A stretch of DNA of 18,860 nucleotides, taken from positions 1 to 18,860 of the forward strand of contig JBAPTR010000170.1 of assembly GCA_049282265.1 (NCBI GenBank). Direction: 5' to 3'. Position numbers and translations under genes: made by a program. Shown one piece after another: positions 1 through 7,736 of the stretch (position 1 is the stretch's first letter; the number at the start of each line of letters is the position of its first letter). Source of the stretch: CAYUCJ01 sp049282265. Lineage in GTDB: Bacteria; Desulfobacterota; DSM-4660; Desulfatiglandales; Desulfatiglandaceae. Below the pieces are notes generated by a model. It saw only the letters and a list, made by a program, of their open reading frames with translations. It was not told the DNA's origin and searched no databases.

Positions 1-808
1 ACACCGATATGGCTGTTCCGTATCCCATCCACCCTTCCACGAACATTTTCTTGTATCCGTAGAGTTGAAGCACATTGGTCGCATCTGCCGGTCCCCCCTG
101 CGTCATCACAAAAGCCAGGTCAAATACCCGGAAGGCATCTATGGTACGAAAAAGGAGGGATATGAGTAATGCCGGACGGATAAGAGGCCAGGTAATATGC
201 CAGAACCTTCCCCATAGGCGTGCCCCGTCCACCTTGGCTGCCTGATAAAGTTCCTCAGGGATAACTTGAAGCCCAGCCAGGATTAATAAAGCAGCAAAGG
301 ATGACGTTTTCCAGATGTCTGCAATAATGATGGCGGAAAGTGCCGTGCCGGGTATGGCCAGCCACGGAATGTATCGAGCAGTTTCAGCTCCGAAGGCGGC
401 ATAGTTTATCATTCCATAGGCATCGTTAAACAGGAATCGCCACATCTGTGCTGAAACCACTGTCGGGATAGCCCACGGTATAAGTACACATGCCCTGAGC
501 ACTCCTCGACCGGGGAAGCGATGATTAATCAGAATGGCCATGAAAAGACCGATCAGAAGCTCAAAAAAAGTCGTGACGGCGACAAAAATAACGGTAATCC
601 AGAAGGAATGTCTGGCTACCGAATCTCTGAGAAGTTCCCGGTAATTTTCCAGGCCCACAAAAGGGTTACCAAGCTGGGGCAACCCGATGATGATCCGATG
701 TAAGCTGGTAAAAAAGGAGGAGGCGATAGGCACTATAATAAAACAAAGGAGTACGAGTATAACCGGCGACAGAAAAGCCAGATATAGTCTCTGGTCCCTT
801 GGATTCAT
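1..808 (-). CDS. ABC sugar-type transporter permease (MalF/UgpA family), 3' end cut off by the window
   Basis: Reading the minus strand from ATG at 808 gives an open frame of 269 codons that leaves the window at base 1. It starts MNPRDQRLYLAFLSPVILVL, a short cytoplasmic tail and first membrane helix, followed by further hydrophobic helices. The cytoplasmic EAA loop that contacts the ATPase is clear: EELYQAAKVDGA, then GRFWHITWPLIRPA. These are hallmarks of BPD_transp_1 permeases of carbohydrate and glycerol-phosphate importers, usually 290-300 aa, so only the last 20-30 residues should be missing. The start overlaps the stop of the binding-protein gene by one base (TAATG), so translation is probably coupled. 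A second permease and an ATPase would be expected just outside. The substrate cannot be read from sequence. Confidence 0.9.
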   Translation of the reverse strand, partial: MNPRDQRLYLAFLSPVILVLLCFIIVPIASSFFTSLHRIIIGLPQLGNPFVGLENYRELLRDSVARHSFWITVIFVAVTTFFELLIGLFMAILINHRFPGRGVLRACVLIPWAIPTVVSAQMWRFLFNDAYGMINYAAFGAETARYIPWLAIPGTALSAIIIADIWKTSSFAALLILAGLQVIPEELYQAAKVDGARLWGRFWHITWPLIRPALLISLLFRTIDAFRVFDLAFVMTQGGPADATNVLQLYGYKKMFVEGWMGYGTAISV

Positions 809-2097
809 TACTTGATCATGGCCCCCAATTTGTAAAGTTTCTGAATTCTTGCCGAGGCGTTCCTGGCAAGCTTTGAGATGTCTGATCCCCTATTCACGAT
901 GACTTGGCTGAAAAAACGCTGAAGCTCCTGACTGATCATGGGATAGACAGGAGAAAGAGGTCGAGGCCTCGCCCTCTCAAAGGCCGGTAAGAAGGCCCTC
1001 AGATGAGGCATTCTATCCTGAACATCGGGATCATTGTAAACCGATCGTCGTGTTGGCGCAAGGCCCGCCTCTAGAGCAAGGATCTTCTGTGCCTGATGTG
1101 AGGTCATATACTGAATGAATTGCCAGGCTTCTTGGGGATGTCTGGACAATCTGTTGATACCGAATTGCCAGCCGCCCAGGGTAGAGGCGGAATTATGGCC
1201 CGCAAAGGCTGGAAGCATTCCAACGCCGACTTTCCCTGCTATCTTTGATTTCTGCGGGTTGTTTGCCACGGACCAGGCGTAAGGCCAGTTGCGATGAAAT
1301 ATCGCTTTCCCCTGAATGAAAAGATCTAATGACTCGGGTTCCTCATAATTTATGACGCCCTCGGGGGCGGCTTTTCCTATAATCTGATCCCGTACAAAGG
1401 AGATTGCGTTTATTACATCAGGATGATCTAGAGTGGGCTCACCTGTCTTTTGATCGATCACCGATCCCCCGTTAGACCATATGAACTCCAACATGTCGCA
1501 AACCAGGCCCTCATACTGCTTAAATTGCGCAGAGTAGATGTGGAGGATTTTCTCTTTTTCCCCTCCAATAATCATCCGTCCCTGGTCAACCATCTCTTGC
1601 CAGGTTTTGGGAGGTTTGTAGTGATATATCTGGAGGAGGTCTTTCCGGAAATAGAAAAGCCCCGCTCCAAGATAGCAGGGAACCCCGTAAATTTTCCCTT
1701 TGTATCTATTTGCAGCGATGGGTCCGTGAAGGAACTTTTCCTGATCCTGAACCGGGAACCGGTGTGTAAGATCCATGCACCACCCGGCATTGGCAAATTC
1801 TGGGGGCCAGATCACATCCATAAAAAAGACATCCACATTGGTGTCCTTATTCTTAAGACGTTGAGTCACGATAGCATGGTACTGGGTCGAAGAATGAGGT
1901 CCCACCTGGAATTTGACGCGAATTCCCGGGTTCAGGCGGTGAAATTCCTTGACCAGGCGATTCCAGACCTCGGGTTGGTTCGGTTTCCAGGTAAGAAATA
2001 CGAGAGTTGTCGGTTCTTTTGCATAGGAATACTGCGCCCCAAATCCTAAGAGCGAAATAACTATGAAAAAAAGCCATTTATTCCCTAAACTTTTCAT
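808..2097 (-). CDS. Extracellular solute-binding protein of a sugar-type ABC transporter
   Basis: A 429-aa protein with a Sec signal peptide: K at residues 2 and 7, hydrophobic core LFFIVISLLGFGA, likely cleavage after YSYA near residue 26. There is no lipobox Cys, so it should be free in the periplasm. The mature part follows the family-1 binding-protein pattern: TLVFLTWKPNQPEVWNRLVK at the start, then VDVFFMDVIWPPEFANAGW, GKIYGVPCYLGAGLFYFRKD, and GGWQFGINRLSRHPQEAWQF near the C-terminus. This is the architecture of maltose, trehalose and glycerol-phosphate binders. It captures ligand and delivers it to the downstream permease. It lies 18 bp after the nitrilase-family gene and one base into the permease gene, so all are probably on one transcript. 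The ligand is unknown; the amidase and amidotransferase upstream hint at a nitrogen-bearing compound. Confidence 0.9.
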   Translation of the reverse strand: MKSLGNKWLFFIVISLLGFGAQYSYAKEPTTLVFLTWKPNQPEVWNRLVKEFHRLNPGIRVKFQVGPHSSTQYHAIVTQRLKNKDTNVDVFFMDVIWPPEFANAGWCMDLTHRFPVQDQEKFLHGPIAANRYKGKIYGVPCYLGAGLFYFRKDLLQIYHYKPPKTWQEMVDQGRMIIGGEKEKILHIYSAQFKQYEGLVCDMLEFIWSNGGSVIDQKTGEPTLDHPDVINAISFVRDQIIGKAAPEGVINYEEPESLDLFIQGKAIFHRNWPYAWSVANNPQKSKIAGKVGVGMLPAFAGHNSASTLGGWQFGINRLSRHPQEAWQFIQYMTSHQAQKILALEAGLAPTRRSVYNDPDVQDRMPHLRAFLPAFERARPRPLSPVYPMISQELQRFFSQVIVNRGSDISKLARNASARIQKLYKLGAMIK

Positions 2098-2115
2098 ATG
2101 AACCGTGCCTTTTTC

Positions 2116-2979
2116 TCAAAAAACCTTGCCTGCTTCTGCATACCTCTTATCCAGGCTTTCTTTTGGCAAAGTCGAAAAATCCTGTTTGTGACGATTCACG
2201 ATTTCACGGTAAAGGAGAGGTTTTCTGTAGGGATATATCTGTTCCTGGTCGCGCCATCTCTGAACCTTCCTCAGGTCAATATCGGCTTCAAGAATCGTTT
2301 CTTTCGAACCTGCTTTGACAACAGTCTCTCCCATGGGGTCAAAGACAGCGCTGTGACCAGAAAAAAAAGGGCCGGGTCTATTGGCATACACCACAAAAAC
2401 CTGATTATTGATGGCCGCTCCCATGAAACGCCGCCACATGTATTCCACAGGAAAAGTTTTTGGAACGGCCGAAATATTGACAATGACTTCAGCCCCTCTG
2501 AGTGCGAGAACCCGCCACACTTCCGAAAATGCAGCGTCAAAGCATATGGTTATGCCGATTTTTCCAATAGGGGAATCGAAAAGAACCAGCTTTCTGCCGG
2601 GAACAAAATTTTCAGTCCAATGCACATGCGTTTTTGTATAACTCTGCATTCCCTCCTTGTCTATGTAAGTCGCCAGGTTAAAATATCTTTCTCCCCATCT
2701 TTTCACCTCCCCGATAATGACTCTGGCTTTTTCTTTGCTCACGAACTGATGAAGTTCCCTGGAAATCGCACTATATCTGGCCTCCATCTTCCTGTACAAG
2801 AAAGGCTCTGGTTTTTCAGAAGAGGGATGACCATGGAGAATCAATTCGGGGAAAACGATCAGGTCATATGATTTATGGTCTTTGATAATATCCTTTATTC
2901 TTGCAACGTGTCTTTCTACATCAGAAGAGTGATAATTTATTTGCGCTATGCATGTCCTTAATTTTGTTTTCTTTTTCAC
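2116..2979 (-). CDS. Carbon-nitrogen hydrolase (nitrilase superfamily amidase)
   Basis: A 287-aa cytoplasmic protein with the complete nitrilase-superfamily catalytic set: Glu45 in VFPELILHG, Lys116 in YTKTHVHW, Glu124 in WTENFVPGRK, and nucleophile Cys146 in IGITICFDAAFSEVWR. The family hydrolyses or transfers C-N bonds of amides, carbamoyl compounds or N-acyl groups, or acts as the glutaminase of NAD synthetase. The length suits a stand-alone amidase. The start is GTG at 2979 (MKKKTKLRTC); an AAAGGG stretch lies rather far upstream. It sits between the asparagine synthetase-like gene (88-bp gap) and the transporter genes (18-bp gap), so it may process the imported compound or a product of the amidotransferase. 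The exact substrate is not deducible. Confidence 0.88.
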   Translation of the reverse strand: MKKKTKLRTCIAQINYHSSDVERHVARIKDIIKDHKSYDLIVFPELILHGHPSSEKPEPFLYRKMEARYSAISRELHQFVSKEKARVIIGEVKRWGERYFNLATYIDKEGMQSYTKTHVHWTENFVPGRKLVLFDSPIGKIGITICFDAAFSEVWRVLALRGAEVIVNISAVPKTFPVEYMWRRFMGAAINNQVFVVYANRPGPFFSGHSAVFDPMGETVVKAGSKETILEADIDLRKVQRWRDQEQIYPYRKPLLYREIVNRHKQDFSTLPKESLDKRYAEAGKVF

Positions 2980-3067
2980 ATTCAGTAGATCCCTTTCTTT
3001 TATCCATTATGGGCTGAGAGTGGGAAACGTGGCGCCAGTCATACCGGCAGCGGTCCATAGTGTGTGA

Positions 3068-4720
3068 TCAAGCCGCCGGCTTCGATTCAGCCTGGTCTGC
3101 CAGAAACGGGGGAATATACCTCCTTTGGATGTCCTCCTCTATTTTCTGCAGGTAAGACCGGGTGGAATCTTTGCCATAGATATCATCGCCGTACCTGTAG
3201 AGACTGCCTTTGTCCTTTCTAAGGTTTTCATCCACGAGATCGGAATCGATTTTCTTGGTGTGATTGTTGGCAATTTTTTCGATAATTCCGTGAATCCCTG
3301 AACCGGATTGAGCGGGATCCTTCGCTCTGAAACCAAGGTAGGGAGGAACACCCAGCTCAACTGATGCCTGTCTGTGGACTCTTTTTCGAAGATTGTCTTC
3401 TTCTCCCTCAATCTTCAGTTTCGGGGATATCCGCATGGCTGTCTGGATCACATCTCTATCCAGATACGGCGCCCTGAGTTCGATGGAATGGGCCATGGTG
3501 AGCTTATCCTCTCTTTCAAGCGTATCCGTATATAAAAAGGTCAGATCCTCCCAGAGTTTTTCGTGGAGACGCAGGTATCCGAATTCGCTGAGAACGTCGC
3601 TATACCAGGGATACCCCGCAAACAGTTCATCCGCGGCCTGCCCGGTGAACATGACTCTGATGTCATCTTCGGCCGCCAATTTAGCTGCCAGATACATGGG
3701 AATGGCTACTTCCACCTGCAGCAGACCGCTCTCTTCAACATTCCGAATAACTTCAGGTAAAATTGCCTCTACCATATCTTCTTCGATAATCGTCATCTTG
3801 AGCTCAAGACCCAGATCATCAGCCACTGAGCGCGCGGCAATAATGTCGCCGGACTCCTTGGTGCCGGTGCAGTAACAGATAATATTTTTCCCCTCGCGCT
3901 GCAGAAGTTTTGATATGAGCACGGAATCGATACCCCCGGAAAATATAACACCGATCCGTGACTCATTGAGCCCCGTAAGTCTTTTTTTGACTGCGTTAAT
4001 TAGAACTTCCTTATAAATTTCAACAGCTTTCCTGAAATCAACGATATCGATCTGCGGGAGTTGAAGATGGAATCCTTCGTGCACCTCTACCCCTGCATTG
4101 TTATCTATCTTTAAGATATCTCCGGGATTCAGTCTTATGGGGTCATCCTGTCCATTCCAGAGGGCCTTTTTTTCTGAAGCAAAGTACGTGGTATTTCCAT
4201 TCCTGGTATAATAAAGGGGCTTTTTGCCGATAGGATCTCTTGCCACGACGAGGGATGTTCCATCCGTGACAGCAATGGCATACATCCCGTCAAGGAGGCC
4301 GATAATCTTTTTCATCGCGTCCAGGAGATCTCCCTGGTAGGTCTCTTCCAGAAGGTGAACTATGACCTCGCTATCGCTACTCGTCTTAAATTCATGCTGC
4401 TTGAACAAAAGCGATTTTAGTTTTTGATAATTATATATCTCTCCATTATGGATTAGCGCAAGTTTCCCATCACAAGAGATATAGGGCTGTGTTGTGCTTT
4501 CCTGTCCCACGATAGTCAGCCTTGAATGGCCGAGGGATATGCGAGTTTCTTCTGATAGGTCCCCACTCAGTTCTTCGATCTCCCTGACCCTGATGAGCTT
4601 TCCATCCAGATAAACACCATGCGTATCGGGTCCCCTATGCTCCATTTTTTGCAACATGTCATAGATATCCGTTGAGCTAATTTTTCCATTCTGAACAAAA
4701 TGACCGCATATGGTACACAT
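3068..4720 (-). CDS. asnB: Asparagine synthetase-like glutamine-dependent amidotransferase
   Basis: A 550-aa class II amidotransferase, close to the 554 aa of E. coli AsnB. After Met removal, Cys2 of MCTICGHF becomes the N-terminal nucleophile that takes ammonia from glutamine. Other glutaminase marks are HRGPDTHG (32-39), LGHSRLTIVG, HNGEIYNY and SSDSEVIVHLLEE. The synthetase half has the PPi loop VIFSGGIDSVL, the acidic stretch TGQAADELFAGYPWY and RAPYLDRDVI, so both active sites look intact. The expected reaction is ATP-dependent amidation of aspartate. Because it heads a run with an amidase and an ABC importer, amidation of another carboxylate is also possible. The ATG at 4720 is preceded by AAAGGGG with an 11-bp spacer. 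The gene symbol reflects family, not proven substrate. Confidence 0.88.
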   Translation of the reverse strand: MCTICGHFVQNGKISSTDIYDMLQKMEHRGPDTHGVYLDGKLIRVREIEELSGDLSEETRISLGHSRLTIVGQESTTQPYISCDGKLALIHNGEIYNYQKLKSLLFKQHEFKTSSDSEVIVHLLEETYQGDLLDAMKKIIGLLDGMYAIAVTDGTSLVVARDPIGKKPLYYTRNGNTTYFASEKKALWNGQDDPIRLNPGDILKIDNNAGVEVHEGFHLQLPQIDIVDFRKAVEIYKEVLINAVKKRLTGLNESRIGVIFSGGIDSVLISKLLQREGKNIICYCTGTKESGDIIAARSVADDLGLELKMTIIEEDMVEAILPEVIRNVEESGLLQVEVAIPMYLAAKLAAEDDIRVMFTGQAADELFAGYPWYSDVLSEFGYLRLHEKLWEDLTFLYTDTLEREDKLTMAHSIELRAPYLDRDVIQTAMRISPKLKIEGEEDNLRKRVHRQASVELGVPPYLGFRAKDPAQSGSGIHGIIEKIANNHTKKIDSDLVDENLRKDKGSLYRYGDDIYGKDSTRSYLQKIEEDIQRRYIPPFLADQAESKPAA

Positions 4721-5085
4721 AATATACTAGACCCCTTTCTTTCTTCTACTGTATCTAAAAGCATCTGGTAGTATCCAAAGATTCATTTCGCGGCAGTAGA
4801 ACAAAAGAAGCAGCAAGCGTAAATAAGGGAAATCCCGTACTTTTTAATCAAAACAGAGGTATTTTGATCCTGAAAAAATCTTATCTATGGCCGGACGAGG
4901 ACTTGTGAGACGGGGATATCAAATCTTTTTGATCGTCGCTGGGACTAGAAATATCAACATATTGTTTTCCGGGCCTTTCTTGGCGGCACACTTATCCGGG
5001 GCGGTGTGTGCCCCGTTTCTGTCTCATATATCCCGGTAATGTGCAACTTTTTGTGATTCTATCAATTTTGTGCTGGGCAAAGGGT
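4721..5085. other. 365-bp intergenic region upstream of the asnB-like gene, with two inverted repeats
   Basis: No credible gene is seen. It lies downstream of the sigma-54 regulator gene and upstream of the asnB-like gene, both on minus. It holds two perfect short inverted repeats. ATCAAAA/TTTTGAT (arms 4847-4853 and 4862-4868, 8-nt spacer) is AT-rich and operator-like. CGGGGC/GCCCCG (4997-5002 and 5010-5015, 7-nt loop) is overlapped by a second pairing, GGCACAC/GTGTGCC. Neither is followed by a T-run on the minus strand, so they are not convincing terminators of the regulator gene. I could not find a convincing -24/-12 sigma-54 site. Confidence 0.5.
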
Positions 5086-6471
5086 CTATTCAGAATTGAT
5101 ATCCGGATGCTCATCAAGAAATCTGTAGAGCGTTGCCCGGCCCACTTCGAGGAAGCGTGCCGCTTTGGCCTTGTTGCCGCCCGTCTTTTTCAGTGCGGCT
5201 GAAACCCTGTCCTGATCCAATTTTCTGGAAACACCGCGGGTGCGGCTCTGTGACGCCCATTCACGCAGCTCGGCTGGCAGATGTTCCCGCTTGACGACCT
5301 GCCCTTTGCTCATGATGAGGGCGAAACGGATGGCACTCTGGAGTTCCCGGACATTTCCCGGCCATGAATAATGCACCATCAGTGCGAGGGCTTCCGGGGA
5401 AATCCCCCGAACCTGTGAACCTTCCTGGGATTCCTTCTGGAGAAAATGGTTTACCAGGAGAGGGATATCATCCCTCCGTTCCTTGAGGGCCGGAATGTTT
5501 ATGGGGACAACTCGAATCCGATAATAGAGGTCTTTCCGGAAATGTCCCTTGGTCACCTCTTCGGCTAGATCCCTGTTGGTCGCGCTGATTATGCGGACAT
5601 CCACAGACAGGCTCTTTTCTCCGCCCACGCGCTCAAATATACCTTCCTGAAGGACCCTTAGGAGCTTTACCTGCACGGTCTTTGGAAGATCACCGATCTC
5701 GTCCAGGAACAGGGTGCCGCCGTCCGCCAGTTCAAACCGGCCCTTCTTGTCCCGTATGGCACCGGTAAATGCGCCCTTTACATGGCCGAACAACTCGCTT
5801 TCAAGGAGTCCTTCCGGAAGAGCGGCGCAATTCACCGGGACGAAGAGCTTGCCTGCCCGGGGGCCTTCGTTGTGGATGGCCGCGGCAACCAACTCCTTTC
5901 CGGTCCCGCTTTCCCCCTGGATGAGTACCGGAACATCCACATCCGCGACATCCCTGATGGTCTCAAAGAGTTCGAGCATCCGCAGGTGGCTCCCTATGAT
6001 CCCGTTGAAACTCTGCTCCGTCTTCAGCCGTGTGCGCAGCTTATTCAGTTCAGTGATATCCTCCAGCATCACGATGGCCATGCGTTTTCCGTCATGCTCA
6101 AACGGTGCGGCAGTGATCAGAAAGGTAACGGCCCTCGCCTTTCCATTCACCTGCAATTCCATTTGAGCCCGTTTTCTCTGGATCGTGTCCCCTGAAATGG
6201 CCTGCAGGGCCGTATTTCGTGCTGCACAGGCTCTACACTCCTCCGCGAAACCGCATCCTTCGCTGACCCTGGAAGCGTTGATACATCCGATCGCATCTCC
6301 CGGACGCTTCGAGAGAACTGCGTCGCCGGAGATCCCGTACGTCTTCAAAAAAAAATCATTGGCCGCATAAATGCGCCTGTCATGATCCAGCAGAAGAACA
6401 CCGCACGGGATGGCATGGAACAGGGTCTTAAGAAATGCTTTATTGTCAAGAAACGCTTTGATTCTGTTCAT
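5086..6471 (-). CDS. PAS-domain sigma-54-dependent transcriptional activator (Fis-type HTH)
   Basis: A 461-aa one-component bacterial enhancer-binding protein. An N-terminal PAS domain (about 10-145) begins FHAIPCGVLLLDHDRRIYAA. The AAA+ domain has Walker A GESGTGKE (186-193), the sigma-54 contact loop GAFTGA (234-239), Walker B GGTLFLDEIGD (251-261) and SATNRDL. The C-terminal Fis-like helix-turn-helix is KKTGGNKAKAARFLEVGRAT (429-448). It should bind upstream of -24/-12 promoters and remodel sigma-54 RNA polymerase when its PAS domain senses a signal. The PAS domain carries an unusual cysteine cluster at 63, 73, 79 and 82 (C-x9-C-x5-C-x2-C), suggesting a metal, heme, Fe-S or thiol sensor. 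There is no receiver domain. Targets are unknown; the asnB-like cluster is the nearest downstream candidate. The ATG at 6471 lacks a strong ribosome site. Confidence 0.93.
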   Translation of the reverse strand: MNRIKAFLDNKAFLKTLFHAIPCGVLLLDHDRRIYAANDFFLKTYGISGDAVLSKRPGDAIGCINASRVSEGCGFAEECRACAARNTALQAISGDTIQRKRAQMELQVNGKARAVTFLITAAPFEHDGKRMAIVMLEDITELNKLRTRLKTEQSFNGIIGSHLRMLELFETIRDVADVDVPVLIQGESGTGKELVAAAIHNEGPRAGKLFVPVNCAALPEGLLESELFGHVKGAFTGAIRDKKGRFELADGGTLFLDEIGDLPKTVQVKLLRVLQEGIFERVGGEKSLSVDVRIISATNRDLAEEVTKGHFRKDLYYRIRVVPINIPALKERRDDIPLLVNHFLQKESQEGSQVRGISPEALALMVHYSWPGNVRELQSAIRFALIMSKGQVVKREHLPAELREWASQSRTRGVSRKLDQDRVSAALKKTGGNKAKAARFLEVGRATLYRFLDEHPDINSE

Positions 6472-6574
6472 TTGAGCAGCCAGTCTTCGTCGGGATGCCT
6501 TTCATTCGCATCGTTCCTGTTTCAATAACCAATAATTCTATTCGACTCCATCAACAACAAAACCATCAATTGAA

Positions 6575-6603
6575 AAACTAATAAAGGGTGGGTAGTTTGT
6601 CAA
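6575..6603 (-). promoter_or_regulatory. Possible sigma-70-type promoter of the PAS/sigma-54 regulator gene
   Basis: On the minus strand a perfect -35 hexamer TTGACA (6598-6603) is followed 16-17 bp later by a poor -10 candidate (TTAGTT or TAGTTT). It is about 100 bp upstream of the regulator start and in the right direction. Only the -35 box is strong. Confidence 0.25.
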
Positions 6604-6666
6604 GAAAAGGCCCCATATCTTGGCTTTGTTTCAGCGCAATTCGGCAGAGAAAAGCATTCCAGAGTG

Positions 6667-7515
6667 TCATTCCTTGGAAGGGAGAGCCTCGGGGAAATTG
6701 TTTGCAATGATCCCGATATGGGAAAGGGCCCAATCGTATTTCACGGGATCGTTTCTTGAATACCCTCTCAGCGCGTCCGTGACCTCAAGGGCAGCGGACA
6801 GGGACGGGGTCCGTCTGGAAGTGAAACCCAGGTCCCCGGCCACCTGAAAGATATGGGTGTCGAGGGGGATCACCAGTTCACGGGGATTTATGAAATCCCA
6901 AAGCCCAAGGTCGATGTTATCATTCCTCACCATCCATCTGAAATACATGCACAACCTTTTGCATGGAGACCCTTTGAGAGAACACGGAACCAGGTAATGC
7001 ACATCATCAAATAGAGATATGAGCCTTGCAAGGAGATCCAGGTAATGTCCTTCCTGATAGTACTGCCTCACAAAACCGCCCAGCGAACCGTGCTGCCTAA
7101 AGATTCCCTTGATCACCTGAAAGAAGCGATACAGATCCGATCCCGTAACAAACCGGTATTTGAAATCCAGCAGCTTCGCATCAGGCTCGTCGTCAAGTGT
7201 CAGGATATATTGGAGGGGTTCGCCCCCGACGATCCCAAGGAGACGATCCACGGCCTTGAATATCTGAGTGACCCTTCCAAAGGCCAGTGAAGAGGCGATC
7301 AGGCCCACCAGCTCGCGCTCCGAAGGATTCTCGAATCTGTAGACATATTTTATTGGATCAAACGTGATGTAGGTTTTGTCGTTGTATTTCGAATAGAGGC
7401 CATCCAGTTTTGGGCCCAGGGATTCTTCTCGGTCTTTCAATTTCAGTGTAAGCGCACTTTCCATCCGATTATTGAAAGTCTCTTTTGACCGGCGTGTCAA
7501 GTCTCTTTTTTTCAT
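6667..7515 (-). CDS. TIGR02757/DUF2400 family protein
   Basis: A 282-aa protein that I recognise as the TIGR02757 (DUF2400) family. Supporting stretches are LYSKYNDKTYITFDPIKYVY, LVGLIASSLAFGRVTQI, SPCKRLCMYFRWMVRNDNID and the C-terminal PLDTHIFQVAGDLGFTSRR. The family is common in Desulfobacterota and Bacteroidota. Its layout, with a late conserved LDTH, recalls helix-hairpin-helix DNA glycosylases of the endonuclease III type, but no activity is established to my knowledge. The start at 7515 has no good ribosome site and lies directly after a hairpin; an internal ATG (MESALTLK, about 50 bp in) is an alternative. The preceding hairpin suggests it is not simply co-transcribed with the asparaginase gene. 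Confidence 0.85.
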   Translation of the reverse strand: MKKRDLTRRSKETFNNRMESALTLKLKDREESLGPKLDGLYSKYNDKTYITFDPIKYVYRFENPSERELVGLIASSLAFGRVTQIFKAVDRLLGIVGGEPLQYILTLDDEPDAKLLDFKYRFVTGSDLYRFFQVIKGIFRQHGSLGGFVRQYYQEGHYLDLLARLISLFDDVHYLVPCSLKGSPCKRLCMYFRWMVRNDNIDLGLWDFINPRELVIPLDTHIFQVAGDLGFTSRRTPSLSAALEVTDALRGYSRNDPVKYDWALSHIGIIANNFPEALPSKE

Positions 7516-7526
7516 AGGGAACTGAA

Positions 7527-7562
7527 AAGGCCCGGCCCCTCGGATTTGAGGGGACAGGCCTT
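7527..7562 (-). terminator. Hairpin terminator, or REP-like palindrome, before the DUF2400 gene
   Basis: Nested inverted repeat: outer arms AAGGCC (7527-7532) and GGCCTT (7557-7562), inner arms CCCCTC (7536-7541) and GAGGGG (7548-7553), and a 6-nt loop. Read on minus, the outer arm runs into CCTTTTCAG, a short T-run, as expected for intrinsic termination of the transcript carrying the isoaspartyl peptidase gene. It is adjacent to the possible transposase remnant, so a REP-like origin is also possible. Confidence 0.5.
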
Positions 7563-7569
7563 CTGAAAG

Positions 7570-7640
7570 GTGCCCCAGAGAAATCGCGCTGCCTCGGCGC
7601 CGCTGTATCCCATCTTTTTGACCGCAATTTGTGCAAATTA
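7570..7640 (-). pseudogene. Remnant resembling the C-terminal domain of a REP-associated tyrosine transposase
   Basis: On the minus strand a short frame from 7637 reads FAQIAVKKMGYSGAEAARFL. This matches my memory of the C-terminal DnaA-like helix-turn-helix of REP-associated Y1 transposases (pattern VKxxGxSGAEVARFLGV). A stop codon (TAA) lies immediately before it. After FL, skipping one base restores the expected GA, so a frameshift is also present. No catalytic HUH domain is left. The match is by eye over about 20 residues, so the family call is tentative. Confidence 0.4.
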
Positions 7641-7736
7641 CCTTATCCCCTTTGTTATGGGCCTCATCCTTGGTCCCGAACGCAGGCCCGATTCCTTTAT
7701 CCCTCTCTCCTTACATACAAGTTGTTTTGGAACCTT

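Noticed and set aside
4997..5015. CGGGGC/GCCCCG hairpin as terminator of the sigma-54 regulator gene
   Set aside because: There is no T-run after the hairpin on the minus strand.
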